NCBI RefSeq assembly: GCF_000711955.1
Contig: NZ_JONR01000011.1
Location: 1-64,000, forward strand
Reading direction: 5' to 3'
Source: Nevskia soli DSM 19509
GTDB lineage: Bacteria; Pseudomonadota; Gammaproteobacteria; Nevskiales; Nevskiaceae
DNA: 64,000 nucleotides
Shown: piece after piece, positions 58,095-64,000 of the stretch
Position numbering within the stretch: the first letter of the stretch is position 1
Layout of the letters: each line of letters begins with the position of its first letter
Program-made: the position numbers and the translations under genes
The notes under the pieces: generated by a model
Told to the model about the DNA's origin: nothing
Database searches by the model: none
Seen by the model: the letters and a program-made list of their open reading frames with translations, nothing else

Positions 58095-59444
58095 GTGCTC
58101 CAGGATTCCCTGCTGTTGCTGCTCGCCTTCCTGCTGGTGCTGCTCAACGGCTTCTTCGTCGCCGCCGAGTTCGCCATCGTCAAGCTGCGCAACACGCGCG
58201 TGGCGGAGCTGCGCCAGGTCGGCGGCTGGCGCGGCCATGCCCTGGCCCGCGTGCATGGGCAGATCGACGCCTACCTCTCCGCCTGCCAGCTCGGCATCAC
58301 CCTCGCCTCGCTGGCGCTGGGCTGGATCGGCGAGCCGGCCTTCGCCCACCTGGTGGAAGTGCCGCTCGGCTGGCTCGGCCTGCAACTGGACCGCGCCGCC
58401 ATCGAAGCCATCGCCTTCGTCGTCGCCTTCTCGCTGATCTCCTTCCTGCATATCGTCATCGGCGAACTGGCGCCCAAGACCATGGCGATCCGCCGGCCGG
58501 AATCGGTCTCGTTGTGGACCGCCCTGCCGCTGTGGCTGTTCTACTGGGCGATGTATCCCTTCATCTGGCTGCTCAACAACAGCGCCAACCTGGTGCTGCG
58601 CCTCGCCGGCCTGGACCGCGCCGGCAACGAACACGAAGCGGCTTACTCGCCGCGCGAACTGCGCTCCATCCTGCACCGCAGCCGCCCCGCCATGCAAGGC
58701 GAGGAACGCGACACCGCCGCCCTGGCCAAGCACGCGCTGGAACTGCCGGAGCTGGACGTGAGCGAGTTGATGCGCCCGCTGCGCGAAATGGTCGCCATCC
58801 GCGACGGCCAGAGCCACGCCGAAGTGCGCCGCATCCTGCAACAGCAGCACTACAGCCGCTATCCGCTGCTGGACCAGAACGGCGAGGTACTCGGCATACT
58901 GCACGTCAAGGACATCCTCGAAGCCCTGCTCGATCATCCGGGCGACGATTTCCCTGCCCGTCTGCGCAGCAAGCTGCACGAACCGCTGATCGCGCGCGAG
59001 GACGACAGCCTGGCCGACTTGTTGCGCCGCTTCCGCCGCGGCACGCACTTCGCCCTGGTGCTGGACCAGGATTTCCAGCGCACCGGCTTCCTCACCCTGG
59101 AAGACCTGCTCGAAGCCCTGCTCGGCGACATCAGCGACGAGCACGAGGCGCTGCGCCCGCAGCAGGTACGGCGCCAGCCGCGCCGACTGCGCGAGGGCCA
59201 CTGGCTGGCGCGCGGCGACACGCCGATCTTCATGGCCGAACGCGAACTCGGCCGCGCCATCGCCGGCACCGAGGAGTCCAGCACCCTCGCCGGCCTGCTG
59301 ATGGAACGGCTCGACCGCATGCCCGCCGAGGGCGACGTGGTCGAGCAGGACGGCGTGCGCATCGAAGTGCTGCGCGTGCGCGGCGCGCGGGTCGAGTCGG
59401 TGCAGTTTTCCGAGCATCGGGAAGAAGCGGGCGACCAGGAATAA
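58095..59444 (+). CDS. CNNM/CorC-family transporter (hemolysin-like, CBS domains)
   Basis: A 449-aa membrane protein. DUF21/CNNM domain (about residues 1-190: LLLLLAFLLVLLNGFFVAAEFAIVKLRNTRV, then HIVIGELAPKTMAIRRPESVSL), a CBS pair (about 205-330: LELPELDVSELMRPLREMVAI, VLGILHVKDILEALL) and a CorC/HlyC C-terminal domain (335-445: FLTLEDLLEALLGDISDEHE). The family mediates Mg2+ or related ion export. Translation begins at GTG 58095. The C-terminus is complete. It is followed by the promoter and MITE region. Confidence 0.93.
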   Translation: MLQDSLLLLLAFLLVLLNGFFVAAEFAIVKLRNTRVAELRQVGGWRGHALARVHGQIDAYLSACQLGITLASLALGWIGEPAFAHLVEVPLGWLGLQLDRAAIEAIAFVVAFSLISFLHIVIGELAPKTMAIRRPESVSLWTALPLWLFYWAMYPFIWLLNNSANLVLRLAGLDRAGNEHEAAYSPRELRSILHRSRPAMQGEERDTAALAKHALELPELDVSELMRPLREMVAIRDGQSHAEVRRILQQQHYSRYPLLDQNGEVLGILHVKDILEALLDHPGDDFPARLRSKLHEPLIAREDDSLADLLRRFRRGTHFALVLDQDFQRTGFLTLEDLLEALLGDISDEHEALRPQQVRRQPRRLREGHWLARGDTPIFMAERELGRAIAGTEESSTLAGLLMERLDRMPAEGDVVEQDGVRIEVLRVRGARVESVQFSEHREEAGDQE

Positions 59445-59497
59445 TTGCAGGCGGAACCGCCACTTGGGCGATTCCACCCGGATCAATACACTGTCCC

Positions 59498-59524
59498 TGT
59501 CGATTTCGCGGCGCCTGCTTCGAC
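59498..59524 (+). promoter_or_regulatory. Putative ECF42-type promoter, disrupted from its gene by a MITE
   Basis: TGTCGA (59498-59503), 17 bases, then CGAC (59521-59524). The same boxes, the same spacing, the bases TTT after the first box, and TT before CGACG are present at 62070-62096. This matches the -35/-10 pattern known to me for ECF42 sigma factors. The DGPF gene at 59843 should be its target, with a MITE in the leader between. Confidence 0.75.
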
Positions 59525-59558
59525 GTAAGCATGGAGCCCGAATTTTCGTGCCGTACTT

Positions 59559-59825
59559 AGAGCCTGTAACAGAATGAATCGCACCTGCGTTGCAGTCCAA
59601 AATCGCGTCAGGCAAGGCGGAGGCCCCAGCCATGGTGATTCCATGGCTGGGGCTGACAACGCAGTCTGGCGCGATTTTGGGCGCAACCCTTCGGGACGGG
59701 GCCATTTTTTCGCAGTGCTGCGCCGGCCAGAGCGCACCATGGAATCACCATGCCGCACTCTGTCCGACTTGCACTGCGCAAAAATGACCGCCGTCGCAGG
59801 CGCGATTCATTCTGTTACAGGCTCT
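59559..59825. mobile_element. 267-bp MITE with 31-bp terminal inverted repeats
   Basis: Left end 59559-59589 and right end 59795-59825 are inverted repeats of 31 bp with one mismatch, opening AGAGCCTGTAACAGAATGAA. A TTA triplet on each side (59557-59559 and 59825-59827) fits a three-base TNA target duplication if the element is trimmed by one base per end. An internal 13-bp perfect stem lies at 59623-59653 (GCCCCAGCCATGG and its complement around TGATT). No transposase is encoded, so movement would need an IS in trans, perhaps of the IS5 class (inference). Its right third is identical to 1-90. Confidence 0.85.
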
Positions 59826-59842
59826 TAACAGGAGTTTTGACG

Positions 59843-60691
59843 ATGCGATTCATCATTCTGCGCAAGGCCGATCCCGATACCGAAGCCGGCGTGATGCCAG
59901 GCGAGGCCCTGATCGCCGCGATGACCGAGTACAACGAGCAGCTGGTCAAGGCCGGCGCAATGGAAGGCGGCGAAGGCCTGCACCCCAGCAGCAAGGGGCT
60001 GCGGGTCAAGTTCAGCGGCGGCAAGCCGCACCTCATCGACGGCCCCTTTGCCGAGGCCAAGGAACTGGTCGCCGGCTTCACCATGATCGACGTGGAGTCG
60101 AAGCAGGCCGCGATCGACTGGGTCAAGCGCTGGCCGCCGCTGGACGGCGGCGGCAACGCCGAGATCGAAATCCGCGAGGTCGGCTGCGCCGCGGGCATGG
60201 AAGGTCACCGCCCCTCGGCGGAAACCGCCACCGCACCGCAGGACGGCCCGGCACTTGGCCGCTACATGGTAATCCTGAAAGCCACCCCGGAGACCGAGGC
60301 CGGCTACCTGCCCGACCAGGCCCACCTCGACCGCATGACGCGGCGCAACCTGGAAAGCGTGCGCTCGGGAATGATGGTGGCCGGCGATGGCCTGCAACCG
60401 AGCAATCGCGGCGTGCGGGTCAAGTTTTCCGGCGGCAAGCCGAAGGTGATCGACGGCCCCTTCGCCGAGGCGAAGGAGCTGGTCGCCGGATTCTGGATCC
60501 TCCAGGCGCGCACGCGGGAGGAGATCGTCGAGTGGGTCAAGACCTATCCCTTCCCCCTCGGCGACGAAGCCACTGTAGAGATCCGCAAGGTGTTCGAGGC
60601 GGCGGACTTCGGCGAGGCCTTCACGCCGGAGCTGCGCGAAGCCGAGGAACGCCAGCGCGCGCGCATCCTCGAATCGGGCGGCAAGCCCTGA
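59843..60691 (+). CDS. Tandem YCII/DGPF-domain protein
   Basis: A 282-aa protein with two fused YCII-related domains. Both carry the DGPF signature: LIDGPFAEAKELVAGF in the first (about residues 66-81) and VIDGPFAEAKELVAGF in the second. GGKPH/GGKPK precedes each. YCII domains form a small ferredoxin-like fold with a putative His-Asp active site, but DGPF members are mostly uncharacterised. They are classic companions of ECF42 sigma factors. AACAGGAG survives downstream of the MITE, 17 bases before ATG 59843 from the element end. Confidence 0.92.
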   Translation: MRFIILRKADPDTEAGVMPGEALIAAMTEYNEQLVKAGAMEGGEGLHPSSKGLRVKFSGGKPHLIDGPFAEAKELVAGFTMIDVESKQAAIDWVKRWPPLDGGGNAEIEIREVGCAAGMEGHRPSAETATAPQDGPALGRYMVILKATPETEAGYLPDQAHLDRMTRRNLESVRSGMMVAGDGLQPSNRGVRVKFSGGKPKVIDGPFAEAKELVAGFWILQARTREEIVEWVKTYPFPLGDEATVEIRKVFEAADFGEAFTPELREAEERQRARILESGGKP

Positions 60692-60811
60692 GGCAACACC
60701 GCGCGCGCCGCCAGGGCTGAAAACTCCTGCGCCGCCCGCATGTCGAAATGAAGATGCCCGCTGTCCGCAGCGGCGCATCTCCACTCGACCAGCCGCGGAG
60801 CGCCCAGGCCT

Positions 60812-61774
60812 GTGAAGCCAGATCCCGACGACATCTCCAGCCGGCTCGATCCCGAGCTGGCACCGCAATTCCGCGCCCTGCCGCGCCCCGAACGGCCGCT
60901 CAACCTGGACGATGTGCGCCTGCTCCAGCTCCAGTACGGCGAGTTGCTCAAGCAGGAGATGGCGCCAGACCAATCGGTGGCCAGCGAGGACCGCCTGATA
61001 CCGGGACCGGCGGGCGCAGCCGCCGTCCCGGTACGCATCTATCGTCCGCTGCATGCGCCCGCGGACACGGCTCTGCTGTGGATGCACGGCGGGGGCTTCA
61101 TCATGGGCCATCACGCCACCGAGGACATCATGGCCCTGCCCTGGGTGCGCGCAACCGGCTGCACCGTGGTTTCGGTGGGCTATCGCCTGGCACCGGAGCA
61201 TCCCTTCCCGGCGGGCGCGGACGATTGTTACGCGGCGCTGTGCTGGATGGCCGGCGCCGACAAGCCGCTCGGCTTCAAGCCGCGCAAGCTGGCGGTCGGC
61301 GGCATCAGCGCCGGCGGCTGCCTCGCCGCCTCGACCGCGCTGCGCGCCCGCGACCTCGCCGGCCCGAAGCTGGATTTCCAGTTGCTGCTGGTGCCGGTGC
61401 TCGACAACCGCAACGAGCTGCCCTCCACCCACGAGATCACCGACCCGCGCGCCTGGAACCGCCACAGCGCCCTGGTCTCCTGGGAGATGTATCTCGGCCC
61501 GGACTTCCTCGGCGAAGCTTCACCCTACGCCGCGCCTGCCCGTGCGCAGGATCTGGGCGGACTGCCGCCCTGCTTCGTGGAAGCGGCGGAAGTCGACCTG
61601 CTGCGCGACGAGGCGATCGAATACTCGCGCCGGCTGATGCAGGCCGGCGTCACCACCGAGCTGCACGTCTACCCCGGCGCCTACCACGCCTCGACCATGG
61701 CGCGGCCGGACGCCGCTATCAGCCGGCAGGCCTTCGCCGACATCACCAACGCCCTGAAAAAGGCGCTGGCCTGA
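60812..61774 (+). CDS. Alpha/beta hydrolase, HSL-like esterase
   Basis: A 320-aa hormone-sensitive-lipase-type esterase. LLWMHGGGFIMGHHATED is the oxyanion HGGG motif, VGGISAGGCLAAS holds the Ser nucleophile (GxSxGG), Asp is in AAEVDLLRDEAI and His in GAYHASTM. It hydrolyses short to medium acyl esters. It starts at GTG 60812 with GGAG upstream. It sits between two DGPF genes; a TGTCGA occurs at 60742 but lacks the matching downstream box, so its place in the ECF regulon is open. Confidence 0.93.
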   Translation: MKPDPDDISSRLDPELAPQFRALPRPERPLNLDDVRLLQLQYGELLKQEMAPDQSVASEDRLIPGPAGAAAVPVRIYRPLHAPADTALLWMHGGGFIMGHHATEDIMALPWVRATGCTVVSVGYRLAPEHPFPAGADDCYAALCWMAGADKPLGFKPRKLAVGGISAGGCLAASTALRARDLAGPKLDFQLLLVPVLDNRNELPSTHEITDPRAWNRHSALVSWEMYLGPDFLGEASPYAAPARAQDLGGLPPCFVEAAEVDLLRDEAIEYSRRLMQAGVTTELHVYPGAYHASTMARPDAAISRQAFADITNALKKALA

Positions 61775-61786
61775 GCGGGCAGGCGG

Positions 61787-61957
61787 CTAAAGCGCGGGGA
61801 CTTCGGCTGCCGGAGAAGCATCGAAACCCTGCCGCTGCTCGCGGTTGAGCATGGCGTAGAGCAGCTCGTTGGTGCGGCGGGCATGGGCTTCGAGGGCGGT
61901 GAGCAGCTTGATCTGCTCGCCGGCCAGGTGCTGGAACTGCGTGGTGCTGCCATCCAT
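61787..61957 (-). CDS. 56-aa helical small protein, antisense between DGPF units
   Basis: The product reads MDGSTTQFQHLAGEQIKLLT, then a further helix (ALEAHARRTNELLYAMLNRE) and a short acidic tail. Most of it is a single amphipathic helix of heptad character. A strong AGGAGG site precedes ATG 61957, which with the helical content supports a real gene. It is convergent with the esterase gene and divergent from the second DGPF gene. No family is recognised. Confidence 0.7.
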   Translation of the reverse strand: MDGSTTQFQHLAGEQIKLLTALEAHARRTNELLYAMLNREQRQGFDASPAAEVPAL

Positions 61958-62069
61958 GGGGCGTCCTCCTATTGGTATGGCTCCAGGCTACCGGGGATGC
62001 CCGCCCGGCTCAGGGCGGTGAGCCACATATAGGGGCCCCAAAAATAAAGATAAAAAATGTGGCGCGGCG

Positions 62070-62096
62070 TGTCGATTTGGCCCGCCGAGGTTCGAC
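62070..62096 (+). promoter_or_regulatory. Putative ECF42-type promoter of the DGPF-VOC-SRPBCC-sigma operon
   Basis: TGTCGA (62070-62075), 17 bases, then CGAC (62093-62096). The two window copies share TGTCGATTT and TTCGACG at identical spacing. It is 82 bases before ATG 62178. The sigma gene is the last gene visible in the operon, so the pattern implies autoregulation. Confidence 0.78.
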
Positions 62097-62177
62097 GGTT
62101 CCATGTAGCCAGTCCTGGAACGGCCGGAATCCCGCCCGCCAGGCCGGCCCCAGCCTCAACCAATAAGGAGATATGCC

Positions 62178-62600
62178 ATGCGTTTCATGATGATCCTGAA
62201 GGCCACCAGGAACAGCGAAGCCGGCGTGATGCCCAGCGCCGAACTGCTCACCGCGATGGGCCATTACAACGAAGAGCTGGCCAGGTCCGGCGTGCTGCTC
62301 GATGCCGCCGGCCTCCAGGCCAGCTCCAAGGGCGCCCGCATCGACTTCCGCGGCGGCAAGCGCATCGTCAGCGACGGCCCCTTCGCCGAGACCAGGGAGC
62401 TGATCGCCGGCTTCTGGATGATCCAGGTGAAGTCGAAGGAAGAGGCCATCGAATGGGCCAAGCGCTGCCCCGAACCGATGCCCGGCGAGGATGCGCAGAT
62501 CGAGTTGCGCCGCGTGTTCGAGGCCAGCGACTTCGCCGATGCCCCGGCCGAGGTGCTGGAGCAGGAAGCCCGCCTGCGCGCCGCCGCCAAGCACAATTGA
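62178..62600 (+). CDS. YCII/DGPF-domain protein
   Basis: A 140-aa single-domain YCII protein: MRFMMILKATRNSEAGVMPS, ARIDFRGGKRIVSDGPFAETRELIAGFWMIQVKSKEEAIEWAKRCPEP and a C-terminal helix. DGPF is at about residues 67-70. It is closely related to both halves of the tandem protein at 59843. AAGGAGATAT precedes ATG 62178. It is the first gene of the operon leading to the ECF sigma gene. Confidence 0.93.
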   Translation: MRFMMILKATRNSEAGVMPSAELLTAMGHYNEELARSGVLLDAAGLQASSKGARIDFRGGKRIVSDGPFAETRELIAGFWMIQVKSKEEAIEWAKRCPEPMPGEDAQIELRRVFEASDFADAPAEVLEQEARLRAAAKHN

Positions 62601-62625
62601 TCCACAAGCAATCAAGGAGACGACC

Positions 62626-63051
62626 ATGCAAGCTTCCCTGCAAGTAACCCCCTACCTGTTCTTCGACGGCAACTGCGAAGCCGCCTTCCGCTTCTACGCC
62701 CAATGCCTCGGCGGCACCATCGCCATGATGATGCGCCACAGCGACGCGCCTGCCGGCACGCCGATACCGGAGGGGAGCGGCAAGCTCATCATGCACGCCC
62801 GCCTGGAACTGCCCGGCGGCCAGGTGCTGATGGCCTCGGACGAAATGCCCGGCCAGCCGCACCGGGTCGAGGGCTTCCGCGTCTCGCTGTCGGTGAAGGA
62901 AGTGGCGGAGGCGGAGCGGCTGTACCAGGCGCTGTCGCAGGACGGCACCGTGGTCATGCCGCTGCAGCCGACTTTCTGGTCGGCCCGCTTCGCCATGTTC
63001 AGCGACCGCTACGGCACGCCGTGGATGATCAACTGCGAACTGCCCGCCTGA
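62626..63051 (+). CDS. VOC-family (PhnB/glyoxalase-like) protein
   Basis: A 141-aa PhnB-like protein: LQVTPYLFFDGNCEAAFRFYAQCLGGTIAMMMRH, then GKLIMHARLELPGGQVLMASD and a closing RFAMFSDRYGTPWMINCELP. The fold resembles glyoxalase/bleomycin-resistance proteins; ligand or metal site is not certain. Such genes recur next to DGPF and ECF42 genes. AAGGAGAC precedes ATG 62626. Confidence 0.93.
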   Translation: MQASLQVTPYLFFDGNCEAAFRFYAQCLGGTIAMMMRHSDAPAGTPIPEGSGKLIMHARLELPGGQVLMASDEMPGQPHRVEGFRVSLSVKEVAEAERLYQALSQDGTVVMPLQPTFWSARFAMFSDRYGTPWMINCELPA

Positions 63052-63091
63052 ACCAGGCACACCAGCAGTAAACATCACAGGGAAAACACCA

Positions 63092-63622
63092 ATGTTCAAA
63101 ATCATCGCCCTCGTCGTCGCGGTCGCGCTGGCCGGCGTGCTCATCTACGCCGCCACCCGCCCGGACACCTTCAGCGTGCAGCGCAGCCTCGCCATCAAGG
63201 CGCCGCCGGAGAAGATCTTCCCGCTGATCGAGAACTTCCACCGCTGGAGCGAGTGGTCGCCCTACGAGAAGCTCGACCCCGAAATGAAGCGCAGCTACAC
63301 CGGCCCCGACAGCGGCCCCGGCGCGGCCTACGCCTGGGACGGCAGCAGCAAGGTCGGCGCCGGCAGCATGGAGATCCTGCGCACCAGCGTGCCGGGCAGC
63401 ATCGTCATCAAGCTCGACTTCATCCGCCCGATCACCGGCCACAACACCGCCACCTTCACCCTGGAGAATGCCGGCGACACCACCACCGTCACCTGGATCA
63501 TGGCCGGACCCTCGCCCTACATCTCCAAACTGATGGGCCTGTTCTTCAACATGGACCAGATGATCGGCAAGGACTTCGAGACGGGCCTGGCCAACCTCAA
63601 GCGCATCGCCGAGCGGCAGTAG
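63092..63622 (+). CDS. Membrane-anchored SRPBCC protein
   Basis: A 176-aa protein. One N-terminal helix (KIIALVVAVALAGVLIYAAT) anchors it in the membrane, followed by a START-like domain: FSVQRSLAIKAPPEKIFPLIENFHRWSEWSPYEKLDPEMKRSYTGPDSGPGAAYAWDG. SRPBCC proteins hold hydrophobic ligands. It follows the VOC gene by 40 bases and precedes the sigma gene by 28. Confidence 0.93.
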   Translation: MFKIIALVVAVALAGVLIYAATRPDTFSVQRSLAIKAPPEKIFPLIENFHRWSEWSPYEKLDPEMKRSYTGPDSGPGAAYAWDGSSKVGAGSMEILRTSVPGSIVIKLDFIRPITGHNTATFTLENAGDTTTVTWIMAGPSPYISKLMGLFFNMDQMIGKDFETGLANLKRIAERQ

Positions 63623-63650
63623 CCGCAGCCAAGGCATAGACTGAATAGCC

Positions 63651-64000
63651 ATGAGCACCTCACCCGCCCACCGCGCCATCGACGCGGTCTGGAGAATCGA
63701 GTCGGCGCGCGTCATCGCCACGCTGGCGCGGATGGTGCGCGACGTCGGCCTGGCCGAGGAGCTGGCTCAGGACGCCCTGCTTTCCGCGCTGGAGCAGTGG
63801 CCGCAGTCGGGCGTGCCGGACAACCCCGGCGCCTGGCTGGTGGCCGCGGCCAAGCACCGCGCCATCGACCATTTCCGCCGCAACAGCATGCAGGAGCGCA
63901 AGCACCAGCAGCTCGGCTACGAAATGGACCTGGAGCAGGAGACCGCCGACGCCGAGCGCGCCGCGCGCATCGACGAGGCGCTGGACGACGACATCGGCGA
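63651..64000 (+). CDS. ECF RNA polymerase sigma factor, ECF42-like (partial, cut by window end)
   Basis: 116 residues are visible. AVWRIESARVIATLARMVRDVGLAEELAQDALLSALEQWPQSGVPDNPGAWLVAAAKHRAIDHFRR is sigma region 2 with the ECF42-like GVPDNPGAWL segment. Region 4 and the expected long C-terminal TPR-like extension lie beyond 64000. No cognate anti-sigma gene is seen, as usual for this group. It directs polymerase to TGTCGA-type promoters, two of which occur here (59498, 62070). Confidence 0.9.
   Translation, partial: MSTSPAHRAIDAVWRIESARVIATLARMVRDVGLAEELAQDALLSALEQWPQSGVPDNPGAWLVAAAKHRAIDHFRRNSMQERKHQQLGYEMDLEQETADAERAARIDEALDDDIG

Noticed and set aside
59574..59828. Short frame within the MITE read as a transposase
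   Set aside because: About 84 codons with no DDE-type motif, no ribosome site, and formed largely by the inverted ends.
60742..60768. Third TGTCGA upstream of the esterase gene, possible ECF42 promoter
   Set aside because: The sequence 17 bases on is TCCG rather than CGAC, so only the first box matches. Kept as a chance hit unless transcription mapping shows otherwise.
1..64000. tRNA, rRNA, CRISPR arrays and riboswitches
   Set aside because: Reading both strands I saw no cloverleaf with a conserved T-loop, no rRNA segment, no spaced repeat array and no recognisable riboswitch aptamer. Structured-RNA searches were not possible here.

Overview
The window is a GC-rich bacterial chromosome segment, roughly two-thirds G+C by eye, with dense short-gap operons and ATGA/GTGA start-stop overlaps. 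The gene families point to an aerobic, hydrocarbon- and aromatic-degrading proteobacterium: an AlkB-rubredoxin fusion, a DUF1302 outer-membrane protein, an mhp-type meta-cleavage operon, DHA2 efflux and a MpaB-type oxygenase. A Nevskiales-like gammaproteobacterium or a betaproteobacterium both fit. This is inference from gene content, because no rRNA or marker gene is present.

Layout. 1-90 is the end of a miniature inverted-repeat element (MITE). 419-6312 is a prophage early region: a C1-type repressor on + faces a minus-strand block of Cro-like regulator, two small proteins, DUF1376 protein, DnaB helicase and four small genes. Operator palindromes lie between repressor and Cro. 6363-10349 holds an AT-rich lipoprotein, an RDD membrane protein, an orphan HigA, a RidA-like protein, a TolA-like lipoprotein and a complete higBA pair with its operators. 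10385-24130 is mostly housekeeping or accessory: TetR units, an APC permease, SGNH hydrolase, GFA protein, MpaB-family oxygenase, a LysR/SDR deletion scar, SPFH protein and glycosyltransferase 9.

24127-28966 joins an AraC regulator and divergent alkane hydroxylase-rubredoxin gene to a cytochrome c, a SagB-like nitroreductase and a PAS-GGDEF protein. Two FNR/Anr-type boxes precede the cytochrome and nitroreductase genes. 29121-31771 has two SDRs around an AraC regulator. 31797-48098 is a catabolic island. One minus-strand operon encodes a flavin hydroxylase, an extradiol dioxygenase, an FAH-family hydrolase and an outer-membrane protein. One plus-strand operon encodes a C-C hydrolase, an extradiol dioxygenase, a flavin hydroxylase, a hydratase, an acylating aldehyde dehydrogenase and an aldolase. 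A PhyH-type oxygenase and two TetR genes sit between them. Together they could take a phenolic substrate to pyruvate and acetyl-CoA or propionyl-CoA. The substrate cannot be read from sequence.

48084-53963 holds a GNAT, a MarR-DHA2 efflux operon, an OmpW-like porin and an ArsR-GST-SRPBCC operon. 53974-59444 holds a large MHYT-PAS-GAF-GGDEF-EAL protein, a PRC-barrel protein and a CNNM/CBS transporter. The right edge, 59498-64000, looks like an ECF42-type sigma-factor locus. DGPF (YCII) proteins, a VOC protein and an SRPBCC protein precede the start of an ECF sigma gene. Two near-identical promoter-like sequences (TGTCGA-N17-CGAC) lie in front of the two DGPF genes. The first is separated from its gene by an intact 267-bp MITE, whose right end is identical to positions 1-90.
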